Below are positions 38,329 through 48,048 of a stretch of DNA of 64,000 nucleotides, in pieces. Within the stretch, counting starts at the first letter, position 1. Each line of letters begins with the position of its first letter. The translations under genes were made by a program, and so were the position numbers. Origin of the DNA: Flavobacterium sp. Its GTDB lineage: Bacteria; Bacteroidota; Bacteroidia; Flavobacteriales; Flavobacteriaceae. The stretch is taken from the NCBI RefSeq assembly GCF_027533505.1, contig NZ_JAPZUB010000034.1, positions 1 through 64,000 on the forward strand. Direction: 5' to 3'. The notes under the pieces were generated by a model. It did no database searches and was not told the DNA's origin. It saw nothing but the letters and a program-made list of their open reading frames with translations.

Positions 38329-38745
38329 TTAGGCGTAAAAAATAAGCTGGGAATAGCGGTGGTAAAGCGGTGGCCCATGAGCATCACAGTAATACGCCAA
38401 AATAGGCTTTTTGCAGACCGTCTTTATTGGTGATAAAACAGGAGAAAAGAAAGCATTATCCCCTCCAAAAGCCAGTAATTCAGGGGTAATATCTTTGACA
38501 AGTAATTTTTCGGAAGTGTCTTTGAATTTGAGTTTTTTGTCTTTGCAACAAGCCATTTTCTTGAAATTTGTTGCATCCTCACCACAACAATTGTCTTCCA
38601 TTTGCGCTGCAAGTTCAGAGAAACCCATCACGGTTTTAACCGAAACCACTTCCCCTGCACAATAGTGCACATGCAAAGCGACCCCCATTTGGGCAAACCC
38701 TATGAAAACTGCTAGGCAAATCGTAAGAAACTTTCTCAAAAACAT
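38329..38745 (-). CDS. HYC_CC_PP family exported protein
   Basis: A 138-residue protein named for its motifs: HYC at residues 27-29 (LHVHYCAGE), CC pairs at 53-54 and 66-67, and PP in GPPLYHRYSQ near the C terminus. A signal peptide precedes HYC. The Cys and His residues suggest metal binding in the periplasm. It is the first gene of the operon with the receptor and the HMA protein. The start is the first Met of the signal peptide, only 4 bases after a TATCTTTG box. Confidence 0.85.
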   Translation of the reverse strand: MFLRKFLTICLAVFIGFAQMGVALHVHYCAGEVVSVKTVMGFSELAAQMEDNCCGEDATNFKKMACCKDKKLKFKDTSEKLLVKDITPELLAFGGDNAFFSPVLSPIKTVCKKPILAYYCDAHGPPLYHRYSQLIFYA

Positions 38746-38749
38746 AGCA

Positions 38750-38757
38750 CAAAGATA
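38750..38757 (-). promoter_or_regulatory. -7 box of the HYC_CC_PP operon
   Basis: TATCTTTG on the minus strand, 4 bases before the ATG, as at lptE. No TTG -33 box is clear. Confidence 0.35.
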
Positions 38758-38797
38758 GTAACTATAGTCCTATTAAAGGATAATAGAAAGTTAAAAG

Positions 38798-40153
38798 TCA
38801 AATAATCAACGAAGTGCCAAGATGGGGAATATGCACGGGCCATCCGTATGTTTCTTGAATTTTTATGCGCAAGGCATCGGCCGCTTCATTTTCACCATGC
38901 ACTAAAAAAAGTTTTTGAGGCGGTAACTGTAATTCACTCAACCATTGGAGTAAACCTGTTTGGTCAGCATGTGCAGACAATCCTTCAATTTCGTAAACTG
39001 CAGCCTTTACGGGAATATACTTTCCAAACATTTTTAGCTCTTTTGCACCCTCCAATAATTTTCGCCCACGGGTTCCTTCGGCTTGATACCCAACTAAAAT
39101 TATCGAAGTTTCGGGGCGTTCAAGGTATCGCTCGAGATAACTCAATATTCGTCCCCCAGTTAGCATTCCACTGGCAGCAATGACCACTTTGGGTTGGGCA
39201 TCATACAGGGTTGCTATAGTATCTTTATAATTGGTAATCGATTGAAACATATGACTCATGGCCTCACATTTTTCTGGAGTCAATTTATGTCCTTTTGGAT
39301 AAGCTTTAAAAAGTTGCAACACACTAATGCCCATTGGAGTATCTAAAATATATGGGATATTAGGAATACGATTTTCCGTTTTTAATTCCCACAATAAATA
39401 CATCAAAACTTGCGCCCGTTCCACGGCAAAACTAGGAATCAAAACAGTTCCTTCTTTTTCAAAAGTACTATTGATAACTTTCGCTAAAATATCTTTCACT
39501 ACCTCAACAGGATGAATACGATTGCCATAGGTACTTTCTAAAAAAATAAAATCGGCTTTTTTGGGTCGTAGGGGTGCTGGCATTAAATCATCTTGCTCAC
39601 GGCCTATATCCCCCGAAAAAACTAGTGTCTTTCCCTCTGATGTAAGTTGAATCGAACACGCTCCAAGAATATGTCCTGCTTTAAAAAATAACGCAGAAAT
39701 CTCGGGATCAAGAGCAACTTCGTCGTCTTCTTGAATTGCGTGTAAGTAGGGAAAAACCGCTTCGGCATCTTCTACGGTGTAAAGTGGGCGGGCGACTTCA
39801 TGTTTTGAAAAACCTTCTTTATTGGCGCGTTCGGCTTCTTCCTCCTGAATTTTGGCACTATCCAACAGTATTAACTTTACAATATCTCGGGTTGAAGAAG
39901 TACAATAAATTTTACCCTCAAACCCCTGAGCCACCAAACACGGGAGCCACCCACAATGATCGAGATGCCCATGAGTGAGCAACACATAATCAATAGTTTT
40001 GGGTAAAATAGGTAAGGGTTCCCAATTCAACTCCCGAAGATTTTTAAGCCCTTGAAAAAGGCCACAATCAATGAGAATTCGAATTCCCTGCGATTCGATT
40101 AAGGTCTTAGACCCCGTGACGGTACCCACCCCGCCTAAAAAAGTTACTTTCAT
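38798..40153 (-). CDS. metallo-beta-lactamase/beta-CASP nuclease
   Basis: A 451-residue protein of the MBL-fold, beta-CASP ribonuclease group (CPSF/YSH1-like). Zinc ligands are visible: THGHLDHCG (His61, His63, Asp65, His66), KAGHILGACS and FSGDIGRE; a beta-CASP insert follows, and a C-terminal RMMBL part has VKAAVYEIEGLSAHADQ and VHGENEAADAL. Relatives are endo- or exoribonucleases. Its ATG overlaps the stop of the upstream ATP-cone/Mrr gene by 4 bases, so both proteins are probably made together. The substrate is unknown. Confidence 0.9.
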   Translation of the reverse strand: MKVTFLGGVGTVTGSKTLIESQGIRILIDCGLFQGLKNLRELNWEPLPILPKTIDYVLLTHGHLDHCGWLPCLVAQGFEGKIYCTSSTRDIVKLILLDSAKIQEEEAERANKEGFSKHEVARPLYTVEDAEAVFPYLHAIQEDDEVALDPEISALFFKAGHILGACSIQLTSEGKTLVFSGDIGREQDDLMPAPLRPKKADFIFLESTYGNRIHPVEVVKDILAKVINSTFEKEGTVLIPSFAVERAQVLMYLLWELKTENRIPNIPYILDTPMGISVLQLFKAYPKGHKLTPEKCEAMSHMFQSITNYKDTIATLYDAQPKVVIAASGMLTGGRILSYLERYLERPETSIILVGYQAEGTRGRKLLEGAKELKMFGKYIPVKAAVYEIEGLSAHADQTGLLQWLSELQLPPQKLFLVHGENEAADALRIKIQETYGWPVHIPHLGTSLII

Positions 40154-40989
40154 ATTGTTAATTTGGTTTTGGTGAGTTCACGAATTTCTTGCAATACATT
40201 TTTTATCCGCTGTGGACTAAGTCCGATGGCTTCCAAAATAAAGGATTGATCGGGCAGATCGGAAACCAAAATGATGCCTTGAATCAACACTTTCTCTTTT
40301 TCGACTGCCGTTAATGTGGTCAAACAGGTTATAGGGTACAATCGTTCGCGATCGATTAAATGCCGAATATTTTCGTGCTTGGGGTAATCCCAACTTAGTA
40401 ATGTTAATCCGCAGCATGTACCAAAGGCTAAAGCGTCGGAAGTAAATCGACTGTTGGTTACCAAAATACAAGTTGTAATATTTTGATGTTGCCCCATTAG
40501 CTTGTGTGGGAGCGGTTTTATATCATTGAATCGGGAAAGAATATACATAGGCACCTTTACATCTGTGACCGCTGCAGGAGTGGCATGAAACTTACATTCA
40601 ATCATGGCTGTAATTTCATTTTTTTGAGCGACCACATCGATTTCATGTGTCACACAGGTTCCTTGTAAAAAACAATTTACCTCCGTTTGGTACCCTTGAC
40701 TTTCAAAAAGTCTGGCAATAAACTTTTCAAAGAAAAAGCCTGCTGGGCCTAACATTTGTAAAGCTCCCTTTAAATTGTATCGTGCCGCATGAGAACTGGA
40801 TTCTTTTTTGAGCAGAGAAAATGCCAACTTATATATCTTACGTGTACTAATCCCGTCATAAATTGATGCGCTAATTTTTTGCACGACATTGTCTACCAAA
40901 GCAGCATCAGCTCCCGAACGAATCATGGACTTCCGAAGCTTTTCACGATCAAAATCAACATAATGTCCCGATTGTTTTACTACTTTCAT
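40150..40989 (-). CDS. ATP-cone domain fused to Mrr-like restriction endonuclease
   Basis: A 279-residue protein. Residues about 1-90 resemble an ATP-cone (KQSGHYVDFDREKLRKSMIRSGA, then KIYKLAFSLLKKES), the nucleotide-sensing domain of NrdR and ribonucleotide reductases. Residues about 85-200 form a PD-(D/E)xK nuclease of Mrr type with Glu88, Asp118 (HEIDVVAQ), Glu131 and Lys133 (MIECKFH) and the later motif CILVTNSRFTSDA. The rest is helical. The catalytic residues look intact. It overlaps the beta-CASP gene by 4 bases. A nucleotide-regulated nuclease is inference from the domains. Confidence 0.8.
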   Translation of the reverse strand: MKVVKQSGHYVDFDREKLRKSMIRSGADAALVDNVVQKISASIYDGISTRKIYKLAFSLLKKESSSHAARYNLKGALQMLGPAGFFFEKFIARLFESQGYQTEVNCFLQGTCVTHEIDVVAQKNEITAMIECKFHATPAAVTDVKVPMYILSRFNDIKPLPHKLMGQHQNITTCILVTNSRFTSDALAFGTCCGLTLLSWDYPKHENIRHLIDRERLYPITCLTTLTAVEKEKVLIQGIILVSDLPDQSFILEAIGLSPQRIKNVLQEIRELTKTKLTI

Positions 40990-41028
40990 ACCCCTTCAAT
41001 TATCTATTAAAGGTATGAAATAATCCCG

Positions 41029-41469
41029 TTATCGATGTTTATTTTGATAAAAAAATGCGGGAATAAAAAGCAACAGAAAAAGGGGTTGAATTAAAAAACG
41101 TCGAACGTAAAAAATTAAGAGTTTAGGGGCGTCAGTCGATGAATTGTAGAGTAAAAAAAAAGTTATGCCCAAAATTAATCCTAGACCAACATACAAATAC
41201 GCTACGAAACGCAACTGTTCGCGTTGGCGAAACACCACAAACAATATCGCCATGGAAATCAACGAGTTTAGTCCGTAGCGCAAGTACAAATGGACTCCAT
41301 ACCGAAAAGAATCTAATGGTGGTAGCGGTAGATTTTGATAATCGCCTTTGAAATAGGTCAAAAGCGGATCATAAAACCATTGCCCCTCTCCTGCTCGAAT
41401 ACACAAGAGAAGACCAACGAGTACGGCAATTAAAAACCATTTTGACTTATTTTTTGGAAGGCCCTGCAT
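41029..41469 (-). CDS. exosortase F system-associated membrane protein
   Basis: A 146-residue membrane protein with about four helices that resembles the partner family of exosortase XrtF (GEGQWFYDPLLTYFKGDYQ is characteristic). Its exact role is unknown. I take ATG 41469 as start because upstream codons would extend into the xrtF reading frame; even so the genes overlap by 23 bases. It is translated from the same transcript as xrtF. Confidence 0.85.
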   Translation of the reverse strand: MQGLPKNKSKWFLIAVLVGLLLCIRAGEGQWFYDPLLTYFKGDYQNLPLPPLDSFRYGVHLYLRYGLNSLISMAILFVVFRQREQLRFVAYLYVGLGLILGITFFLLYNSSTDAPKLLIFYVRRFLIQPLFLLLFIPAFFYQNKHR

Positions 41470-42001
41470 ACTTTGAAAAATAATTAACCCACGCCATCCA
41501 AAGTAAAAAAACAATGCCATATATCACCATTGGAAACAATACGCCATGAAGGGCGTGCTCATAGGTAGGAAAATGATAGAGTGCGATGGCTAGCAATGCA
41601 ATTCGTAAAATATTGGCTAAATGAATGATCCCGATTCCAAGCGGTATAAACCAAAGGGTTCGTTGCCAAGTTCCGCGAAAAGCAACCACAAAAGCAGCAA
41701 ATAAAATCATTACACTTACGGCATTACATCCCTCTATTATCCGTGCAATCCAAGTGTTATGATAAAATAATTTAATCCCCGCTTCTTTTGGATTGGGAGC
41801 TGTGTAGGCCGTTTCATCAAAAAATTGCAGCACCCATTTGGACTGTTCAGCCACTTGATAAGTTATATAATCCACTTCTTTTTGAGACGAATCATATTGC
41901 AGAAGATACCCTTGATACAAAAAGGCCAATGCTGCATACGAAACGATGAATCGCAGTAAAAAAGATAAAAAGGGCCGATAAACCGTGAATACGTTTGCCA
42001 A
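41447..42001 (-). CDS. xrtF: exosortase family protein XrtF
   Basis: An 184-residue integral membrane protease-transpeptidase of the exosortase family. The Cys-Arg-His set is visible as Cys92 (EGCNAVSVM), Arg133 (NILRIALLA) and His152 (HALHGVLF), each within or next to a membrane helix. Exosortases cut sorting signals at the C terminus of exported proteins; targets of XrtF are not evident in this window. It is divergent from the GAF-domain gene. Confidence 0.93.
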   Translation of the reverse strand: MANVFTVYRPFLSFLLRFIVSYAALAFLYQGYLLQYDSSQKEVDYITYQVAEQSKWVLQFFDETAYTAPNPKEAGIKLFYHNTWIARIIEGCNAVSVMILFAAFVVAFRGTWQRTLWFIPLGIGIIHLANILRIALLAIALYHFPTYEHALHGVLFPMVIYGIVFLLWMAWVNYFSKYAGPSKK

Positions 42002-42048
42002 GGGTTGTTTTTAACAAATTTTAGGTAAAAATACGAAAAGCCATTGGT

Positions 42049-42056
42049 TACTTTTG
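42049..42056 (+). promoter_or_regulatory. -7 box of the GAF gene
   Basis: TACTTTTG lies 16 bases before ATG 42073. No TTG -33 box at proper distance. Confidence 0.4.
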
Positions 42057-42072
42057 CAAAAAAATACCGCAA

Positions 42073-42528
42073 ATGCAATTTGAAGATTTACAGCCCGAAG
42101 TTGTCTCGATTTTATCGCAACCCGCAAAATCACGGGATGAAAAGTTACACGAACTGTGTGCCCTTTTGAATGAAAAAGTATCCTACTATAATTGGGTGGG
42201 ATTCTATTTTGCCAATCATGAAACGCGTACCTTACATCTAGGTCCCTATGTAGGCGCTCCAACCGACCATACTGTAATTCCTTTTGGGAAAGGGATTTGT
42301 GGGCAGGTCGCCGAATCAAACGCTAATTTTGTAGTACCCGATGTTTCGGCACAAGACAATTATATTGCTTGCAGTTTTACGGTCAAATCTGAAATCGTGG
42401 TTCCTTTATTTGTTCGCGGTGAAAACATCGGTCAAATCGATATTGACAGCCATGTGCTTGACCCGTTTTCTGAGGCTGACGAACGTTTCTTGGAGTTTGT
42501 AAATCAAGAAGTTGCCAAATTATTTTAA
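42073..42528 (+). CDS. GAF-domain protein, free methionine-(R)-sulfoxide reductase type
   Basis: A 151-residue single GAF domain close to fRMsr (E. coli YebR type), which reduces free methionine-R-sulfoxide. Family segments are YNWVGFYFAN, GKGICGQVAE, VPDVSAQDNYIACS and IGQIDIDSH. Two Cys (in GICG and IACS) match the family redox cysteines; the IACD of other members is IACS here. Activity is likely but not proven. It has its own promoter box and is followed by the rpsO promoter. Confidence 0.85.
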   Translation: MQFEDLQPEVVSILSQPAKSRDEKLHELCALLNEKVSYYNWVGFYFANHETRTLHLGPYVGAPTDHTVIPFGKGICGQVAESNANFVVPDVSAQDNYIACSFTVKSEIVVPLFVRGENIGQIDIDSHVLDPFSEADERFLEFVNQEVAKLF

Positions 42529-42541
42529 ATCCTTTTTTTTA

Positions 42542-42572
42542 TTTGCCAAATTCAAAAATAAGGCTACCTTTG
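42542..42572 (+). promoter_or_regulatory. promoter of rpsO
   Basis: TTTG (42542-42545) and TACCTTTG (42565-42572) are exactly 19 bases apart, the strongest match in the window. The leader before ATG 42628 is about 50 bases and could hold the S15 autoregulatory site. Confidence 0.65.
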
Positions 42573-42627
42573 CAACCGAATTGGGAACGACCCAATCTAC
42601 ATAATAATTATTTAAACAAATATTAGC

Positions 42628-42897
42628 ATGTACTTGACTAAAGAAGTTAAAGAACAAATCTTCGCTAAACACGGAGGAGCTGCTGCAAACACGGGTTCAG
42701 CAGAAGGACAAATCGCTTTGTTCACATTTAGAATTAACCACTTAACGGAGCACTTGAAAAAAAATCGTCACGATTTTAACACGGAGCGTTCGTTGGTGAA
42801 ATTGGTAGGTAAACGAAGAAGCTTACTCGATTACTTGAAAAATAAAGATATCAACAGATATCGTGAAATCATCAAGGAATTAGGTATTAGAAAATAA
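42628..42897 (+). CDS. rpsO: 30S ribosomal protein S15
   Basis: Primary 16S rRNA-binding protein of the small subunit. The 89-residue protein has the conserved core TGSAEGQIALFTFRINHLTEHLKKN and RSLVKLVGKRRSLLDYLKNKD. As in many bacteria it is followed by pnp, but a terminator lies between them, so pnp is probably partly separate. Confidence 0.97.
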   Translation: MYLTKEVKEQIFAKHGGAAANTGSAEGQIALFTFRINHLTEHLKKNRHDFNTERSLVKLVGKRRSLLDYLKNKDINRYREIIKELGIRK

Positions 42898-42907
42898 TAC
42901 AAAACTT

Positions 42908-42935
42908 AAGAGGTGCCTGCGCGCCTCTTTTTTTT
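42908..42935 (+). terminator. terminator after rpsO
   Basis: GAGGTGC and GCGCCTC form a stem with a CTGC loop (one G-T pair), followed by eight T. Confidence 0.75.
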
Positions 42936-43027
42936 AAACACCATTAAAAAAAAGTTTCAGTTTTTCATTGGGTTACAACAACTAACAACAACACAACTAA
43001 CCTTAATTAAAAACAGAATTAAATTTT

Positions 43028-45226
43028 ATGATTCCAAAAGTAACCCAAGAAACCATTACTTTGGCCGATGGAAGAACCATCACCATTGAAACCGGGAAAC
43101 TTGCCAAACAAGCCGATGGTTCGGTTGTCGTTCGCATGGGCAATTCTATGCTATTGGCTACAGCCGTTTCGGCACGCACGTCCAATCCCGGAGTAGACTT
43201 TTTACCTTTAACGGTTGATTACCGTGAAAAATTTGCCGCTGCGGGGCGTTTCCCAGGCGGATTCTTCAAGCGTGAAGCCCGTCCTAGCGACGCGGAAGTG
43301 TTGACCATGCGTTTGGTTGACCGCGTATTGCGTCCGTTATTTCCGGATGATTATCACGCCGAAACCCAAATCATGATTCAATTGATGTCGCATGATGAAG
43401 AGGTTATGCCCGATGCATTGGCTGGATTGGCCGCTTCGGCTGCGTTGGCTGTTTCTGACATTCCTTTCTACAACTTAATTTCGGAAGTTCGTGTAGCCCG
43501 TGTCGACGGAAAATTGGTCATCAACCCAAGTCGCACCGATTTAGAGCGTTCAGATATCGACATGATGATCGGAGCCTCTATGGATTCGGTTGCAATGGTA
43601 GAAGGCGAAATGAAAGAAATTTCAGAGGCCGAAATGATTGAAGCCATCAAGTTTGCTCACGAAGCCATCAAAATTCAAATTCAAGCGCAAGAGCGATTAA
43701 GAGCCGCTGTTGGTTCTCCAGCATACCGCGAATATGAAGGTGAAGTTGAAGATGAAGAGGTTTACAAAAAAGTAAAAGCAGCTTCGTATGACAAGTATTA
43801 TGCTATCGCACAAGAAGCTTCTGCAAAAAGCGAAAGAGGCGAAAAATTTGCGGCAGTGAAGGAAGAAGTAAAAGCGCTTTTTAGCGAAGAAGAATACGCC
43901 GAAAACCCCGATTTAGCAGGGTTGGTTGGTAAATACAATTACAAAACACAAAAAGAGGCCGTACGCAATGTGATTTTGGAAAAAGGCATTCGTTTGGATG
44001 GAAGAAAAACAACTGAAATCAGACCTATTTGGTGTGAAACAGATTACTTACCTTCTGTTCACGGATCGTCTTTGTTTACCCGTGGGGAAACACAAGCCTT
44101 GGCAACAGTAACCCTTGGAACGTCTCGCGAAGCCAATGTGATTGACAATGCCTCTGAACAAGGGGAAGAAAAATTCTATTTACACTACAACTTCCCTCCG
44201 TTCTCCACTGGAGAGGCAAAACCGTTACGTGGAACGTCGCGCCGTGAAGTAGGACATGGAAATTTGGCACAACGCGCCTTAAAGAATATGATTCCTGCCG
44301 ATTGTCCGTATACTATTCGTGTGGTTTCAGAAGTATTAGAATCCAACGGTTCCTCATCAATGGCAACAGTTTGTGCTGGAACAATGGCACTAATGGATGC
44401 GGGAGTTCAAATGATTAAACCCGTATCGGGTATCGCGATGGGATTGATCACTGACGGACAAAAATTTGCTGTTCTTTCTGATATTCTAGGAGATGAAGAT
44501 CACTTGGGAGATATGGACTTTAAAGTAACGGGGACAGCAGACGGAATTACCGCTTGTCAAATGGACATCAAAATTGATGGATTGCGCTACGACATCATGG
44601 AGCAAGCCTTGGAGCAAGCACGTGAAGGCCGTATGCATATTTTAGGTAAAATTACGGAGACCATTGCTACACCTAGAACAGACGTTAAAGATCACGCTCC
44701 AAAAATTATTACCCGAACTATTCCAGGCAACTTTATTGGTGCACTTATAGGTCCAGGTGGAAAAGTAATTCAAGAGTTACAAAAAGCATCGGGAACTACC
44801 ATTGTCATCAACGAAGTGGACGAGCAAGGTATTGTAGAAATCTTAGGAACTAGTCCGGACGGTATCGCAATGGTATTGGCTAAAATCGATTCCATTATTT
44901 TCAAGCCCGAAATTGGCGAGACGTATGAAGTTCGTGTCATCAAAATGTTGGACTTTGGAGCGGTAGTTGAATATACCCAAGCCCCTGGAAATGAAGTATT
45001 GCTTCACGTTTCTGAATTGGCATGGGAGCGCACTGAGAAACCTTCTGATGTGGTGAATATGGGCGATGTATTCCAAGTGAAATACTTAGGCATTGATCCC
45101 AAAACACGCAAAGAGAAAGTCTCACGCAAACAATTGTTACCGCGTCCTCCACGGGATGAAAATCGTCCTCCGCGCGAAGACAAACGTCCCCCTAGAGGAG
45201 AGAAAAAGGATACGTCTGATAACTAA
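43028..45226 (+). CDS. pnp: polynucleotide phosphorylase
   Basis: 3'-5' phosphorolytic exoribonuclease of mRNA decay. The 732-residue protein has two RNase PH-like domains ([26 protein letters not shown] and [21 protein letters not shown]), a KH domain ([16 protein letters not shown]) and an S1 domain ([20 protein letters not shown]). The C-terminal tail is Arg/Pro-rich with repeated RPPRxxK-type units. It follows rpsO as usual and ends with a strong terminator. Confidence 0.97.
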   Translation: MIPKVTQETITLADGRTITIETGKLAKQADGSVVVRMGNSMLLATAVSARTSNPGVDFLPLTVDYREKFAAAGRFPGGFFKREARPSDAEVLTMRLVDRVLRPLFPDDYHAETQIMIQLMSHDEEVMPDALAGLAASAALAVSDIPFYNLISEVRVARVDGKLVINPSRTDLERSDIDMMIGASMDSVAMVEGEMKEISEAEMIEAIKFAHEAIKIQIQAQERLRAAVGSPAYREYEGEVEDEEVYKKVKAASYDKYYAIAQEASAKSERGEKFAAVKEEVKALFSEEEYAENPDLAGLVGKYNYKTQKEAVRNVILEKGIRLDGRKTTEIRPIWCETDYLPSVHGSSLFTRGETQALATVTLGTSREANVIDNASEQGEEKFYLHYNFPPFSTGEAKPLRGTSRREVGHGNLAQRALKNMIPADCPYTIRVVSEVLESNGSSSMATVCAGTMALMDAGVQMIKPVSGIAMGLITDGQKFAVLSDILGDEDHLGDMDFKVTGTADGITACQMDIKIDGLRYDIMEQALEQAREGRMHILGKITETIATPRTDVKDHAPKIITRTIPGNFIGALIGPGGKVIQELQKASGTTIVINEVDEQGIVEILGTSPDGIAMVLAKIDSIIFKPEIGETYEVRVIKMLDFGAVVEYTQAPGNEVLLHVSELAWERTEKPSDVVNMGDVFQVKYLGIDPKTRKEKVSRKQLLPRPPRDENRPPREDKRPPRGEKKDTSDN

Positions 45227-45248
45227 ATAGATTTAAATTCTAGCATTG

Positions 45249-45288
45249 AACTCCCGTTTCATGGTATTGAAACGGGAGTTTTTTTTAT
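45249..45288 (+). terminator. terminator after pnp
   Basis: AACTCCCGTTTCA and TGAAACGGGAGTT form a 13-bp stem followed by eight T. Confidence 0.9.
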
Positions 45289-45346
45289 AAAATCTAAACA
45301 TTTGGCGTAATTTTTGTTAATTTTATACAATAAAAACCAAAAAAAT

Positions 45347-46216
45347 ATGAGAAAATTAATTCAAGCCCTTAGTTTATGTTTAGTTGCATTAATGGCATCT
45401 TGCGATTCCGAGTCAAGTACGGTAGCTACAGAAAGCACAATGAGTTTAGTGAAAAGAATTACTTTACAAACCTATTCACAAACGCCACAGGACAACACTA
45501 AACGTATTCGGTATTATTTGAATAATCAAGTAATAGCCGACACTACTTTTAATCATTTAGATCAGTGGATTAGTAGAAATGTAATTACAGTAAGTGGCAA
45601 CACTAAATCGTATAAAACCTTTAACAACAATAACCAATTAACTTTTCAACAAGATTTGATTTACGACACCTCCGGAAGGTTAATTGAAAGAAGAGATGTT
45701 TTACCGTATAACAATTCAAAAACTTACGTTTATAATGATATAGAAGGAAGCGTTACTATTTACACAACTTTTCAAAATCAGCCCAATACACCAACTTTTT
45801 ATCTAGCCACATTCTACTTTCATTCCAATGGGCTCTTATTTAAAGAATCTTTAGGTGCAGATAATCCTGATATCAGAACGGTGACCTACAACAATCTGCA
45901 ACCACTCTCATTCCAAAGCACTAATAATCCAAATGCAAATTTGGTATATGAATTTTATCCATTCCCCAAACCTGCTAACTTAACAATTCCTATATTAGAA
46001 ATGAATAATACCATGCTACGTGAATTATCAATACGAAATGTTAATGCTATATGTAATTTTTATCCTTTCTACGCAAACACCACAATTGGCAATTTCACTA
46101 TCACCTATCAAAGTACATTTAACAGCTCCGATTACATTACAAATTTTACAACTACACGGGTAAATAATACTAGTGGTGCCTCATTAACTGAGGAAGAAAT
46201 TTATATTTACAATTAA
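45347..46216 (+). CDS. lipoprotein with RHS/YD-like beta repeats
   Basis: A 289-residue protein with a lipoprotein signal (LVALMASCDSE) and hairpin-type repeats such as LIYDTSGRLIERRD and FYFHSNGLLFKES, similar in kind to the lipoprotein at 30359-31156. It is rich in Asn, Thr and Tyr, as expected for a surface or outer-membrane beta protein. Function unknown. ATG 45347 gives a proper signal peptide; an earlier in-frame Met adds 11 polar residues and is less likely. Confidence 0.65.
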   Translation: MRKLIQALSLCLVALMASCDSESSTVATESTMSLVKRITLQTYSQTPQDNTKRIRYYLNNQVIADTTFNHLDQWISRNVITVSGNTKSYKTFNNNNQLTFQQDLIYDTSGRLIERRDVLPYNNSKTYVYNDIEGSVTIYTTFQNQPNTPTFYLATFYFHSNGLLFKESLGADNPDIRTVTYNNLQPLSFQSTNNPNANLVYEFYPFPKPANLTIPILEMNNTMLRELSIRNVNAICNFYPFYANTTIGNFTITYQSTFNSSDYITNFTTTRVNNTSGASLTEEEIYIYN

Positions 46217-46438
46217 CTATTAACTCAGAACTTACATAAGGTGTTTGAAAATACTTATTGAAAACCGAATAAATACAATATATTACTTAAAACTAGTATT
46301 GGCATTATAGTTTTTACTTCAAGCAAATTCTAAAGTCATATTATTGCTTAAATTTATTTTAAAGGCGGTCGATGTAAATTAATGCCTATTTCAGCGCAAC
46401 CTATTCTACAATTTATCATCTACTAGTATATTATTGAG

Positions 46439-47719
46439 GTGAAAGCTATACTTAAATTTAAAATTTTTATTTTCCTTACAGTATTGTCACTTGGTTTGGA
46501 GAGTTGTAACAACGAACCTGCCGAAGGTACTGTATCCACCATCGGGTACCCGAATGAGCTCTTCAAACTCATGTTAAACACTACGTCACAAAATGGTGAC
46601 CCAATGAAAGAGCAAATTTGTATCGATTTTGTATACCCTTTTCAACTGTTGGTCTACAACACCAATCGGGAGCCGGTGCAAAACTTGACCATGACGGATG
46701 ACAGTACTTTGTTTCAAACGTTGGTGGATTTGCCGCTAAATCACACTATTAGCATCTCATATCCCATTGAAACTACCGATTCCAATGGCAATATCATCAG
46801 TATTAACAATGATGATGAACTATTGATTTCACTGCGTTCGTGTTCGGATGAAAGTGTGATTTCGTATATCACTGGACAATTTTGTACCCCTACGAGTTGT
46901 GTTACAAAAATTCCATACCTGCCCGATAATGCCGATAATGAATATGCTGGCGCTATTTTCTATGCCAATCCAGATGGCACCATCACTTTACGCCATTTGG
47001 GCAACAACTATCTAGGAACTTGGACGGTGATGTTTATCAATCGAAAATCGTACATCAACATCAACTTTGCGGGTATCAATCCCATCGCGACCTATTGGAA
47101 TAAAAGTTATCACTATTTGGGCTTTGTGGGACCGTATAGAAAGCTCACCTATTCGGGGGGAGAGCGGTTTTTTCTTCAGACGTGTAATGAAATTCTTCCG
47201 TATCAAGTAGGTGATTTTGGTCCTTCGGGGGGGATTATTGCTTATGATAAAGGAAGTTATTCGGAGGGATGGCGTTATATGGAAGTGGCTCCCAACGATT
47301 TACCAATAAGCGAATGGGGATGTGTCACCTCCAACATGATGAATGCGCAATTTGATGGTGTTGGTAGTGGGTATCAAAACTCGGTAGCTATTGCTAATTT
47401 TCACCAATCGTTAAATCAATACGCGACGAATCCTGGGATTTGTAGTGCGTTGAATAATGGAAGTGTTGCTGCATTTTCGGCTTTAACAAATGATTTTGGG
47501 GACCAACGCGACTGGTGTTTGCCTTCGCATGATGAGTTAAAACTGATTCATGACAATTTGCACATGAACGGGGCCGGTGGATTTTCAGCAACTCCGTATT
47601 GGAGTTCAACCGACACAGGAACACCTCAGGCAAAATGCATTGATTTTAATACGGGCGCCACTGTTTTACTTCCCAAAAATACGGCTAATGTGGGTACACG
47701 TATGGTTCGTTATTTTTAA
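46439..47719 (+). CDS. surface lipoprotein with C-terminal DUF1566/Lcl-like domain
   Basis: A 426-residue protein with GTG start and lipoprotein signal (VLSLGLESCNNE). The N-terminal half is beta-rich and unrecognised. From about residue 255 a domain of the DUF1566/Lcl type follows (FGPSGGIIAYDKG, EGWRYMEVAP, DWCLPSHDELKLIHDNL and YWSSTDTG), which in other proteins is linked to adhesion. Codon and composition differ little from neighbours. The preceding 222 bases contain no gene or promoter I can support. Confidence 0.75.
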   Translation: MKAILKFKIFIFLTVLSLGLESCNNEPAEGTVSTIGYPNELFKLMLNTTSQNGDPMKEQICIDFVYPFQLLVYNTNREPVQNLTMTDDSTLFQTLVDLPLNHTISISYPIETTDSNGNIISINNDDELLISLRSCSDESVISYITGQFCTPTSCVTKIPYLPDNADNEYAGAIFYANPDGTITLRHLGNNYLGTWTVMFINRKSYININFAGINPIATYWNKSYHYLGFVGPYRKLTYSGGERFFLQTCNEILPYQVGDFGPSGGIIAYDKGSYSEGWRYMEVAPNDLPISEWGCVTSNMMNAQFDGVGSGYQNSVAIANFHQSLNQYATNPGICSALNNGSVAAFSALTNDFGDQRDWCLPSHDELKLIHDNLHMNGAGGFSATPYWSSTDTGTPQAKCIDFNTGATVLLPKNTANVGTRMVRYF

Positions 47720-47770
47720 ATCATACGATTTTTAATCCTCAATCCGCATCGATTTATGGGTTCTTGCTTA

Positions 47771-47866
47771 AGCGCAGGGATTGCACGAGGGGGAGCAGCG
47801 GCATCCTGCTCCGACGCGAGGAGGGGCAGATACAGCGGATGACCCGGCCCCGATTGCGGAGAACAA
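47771..47866. repeat. GC-rich dispersed intergenic repeat, copy 4
   Basis: The block runs AGCGCAGGGATTGC, GAGCAGCGGCATCCTGCTC, a variable part, then GATACAGCGGATGACCCGG. It matches the other three copies in motif order. It is the only recognisable feature in most of the stretch 47720-48048. Confidence 0.6.
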
Positions 47867-48048
47867 TGTTTGTTATTGTCAACTAAAATTCTGGCAATCG
47901 GGGCGTGCCCAAAAATAAAAGAACGACTTCGGTTTTGTTTTTCTACATCTTAGTATCTGTTCTGTATGATTGATTTTCTAGATTATTTAATGTGATTTAT
48001 ACAACTTGTTAATCTAACCTTTCCAATACCGACTTTTTAATTCGGGCG

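Noticed and set aside
46217..46438. Possible remnant gene between the two lipoproteins
   Set aside because: All frames are interrupted by stops, and there is no resemblance to a known protein.
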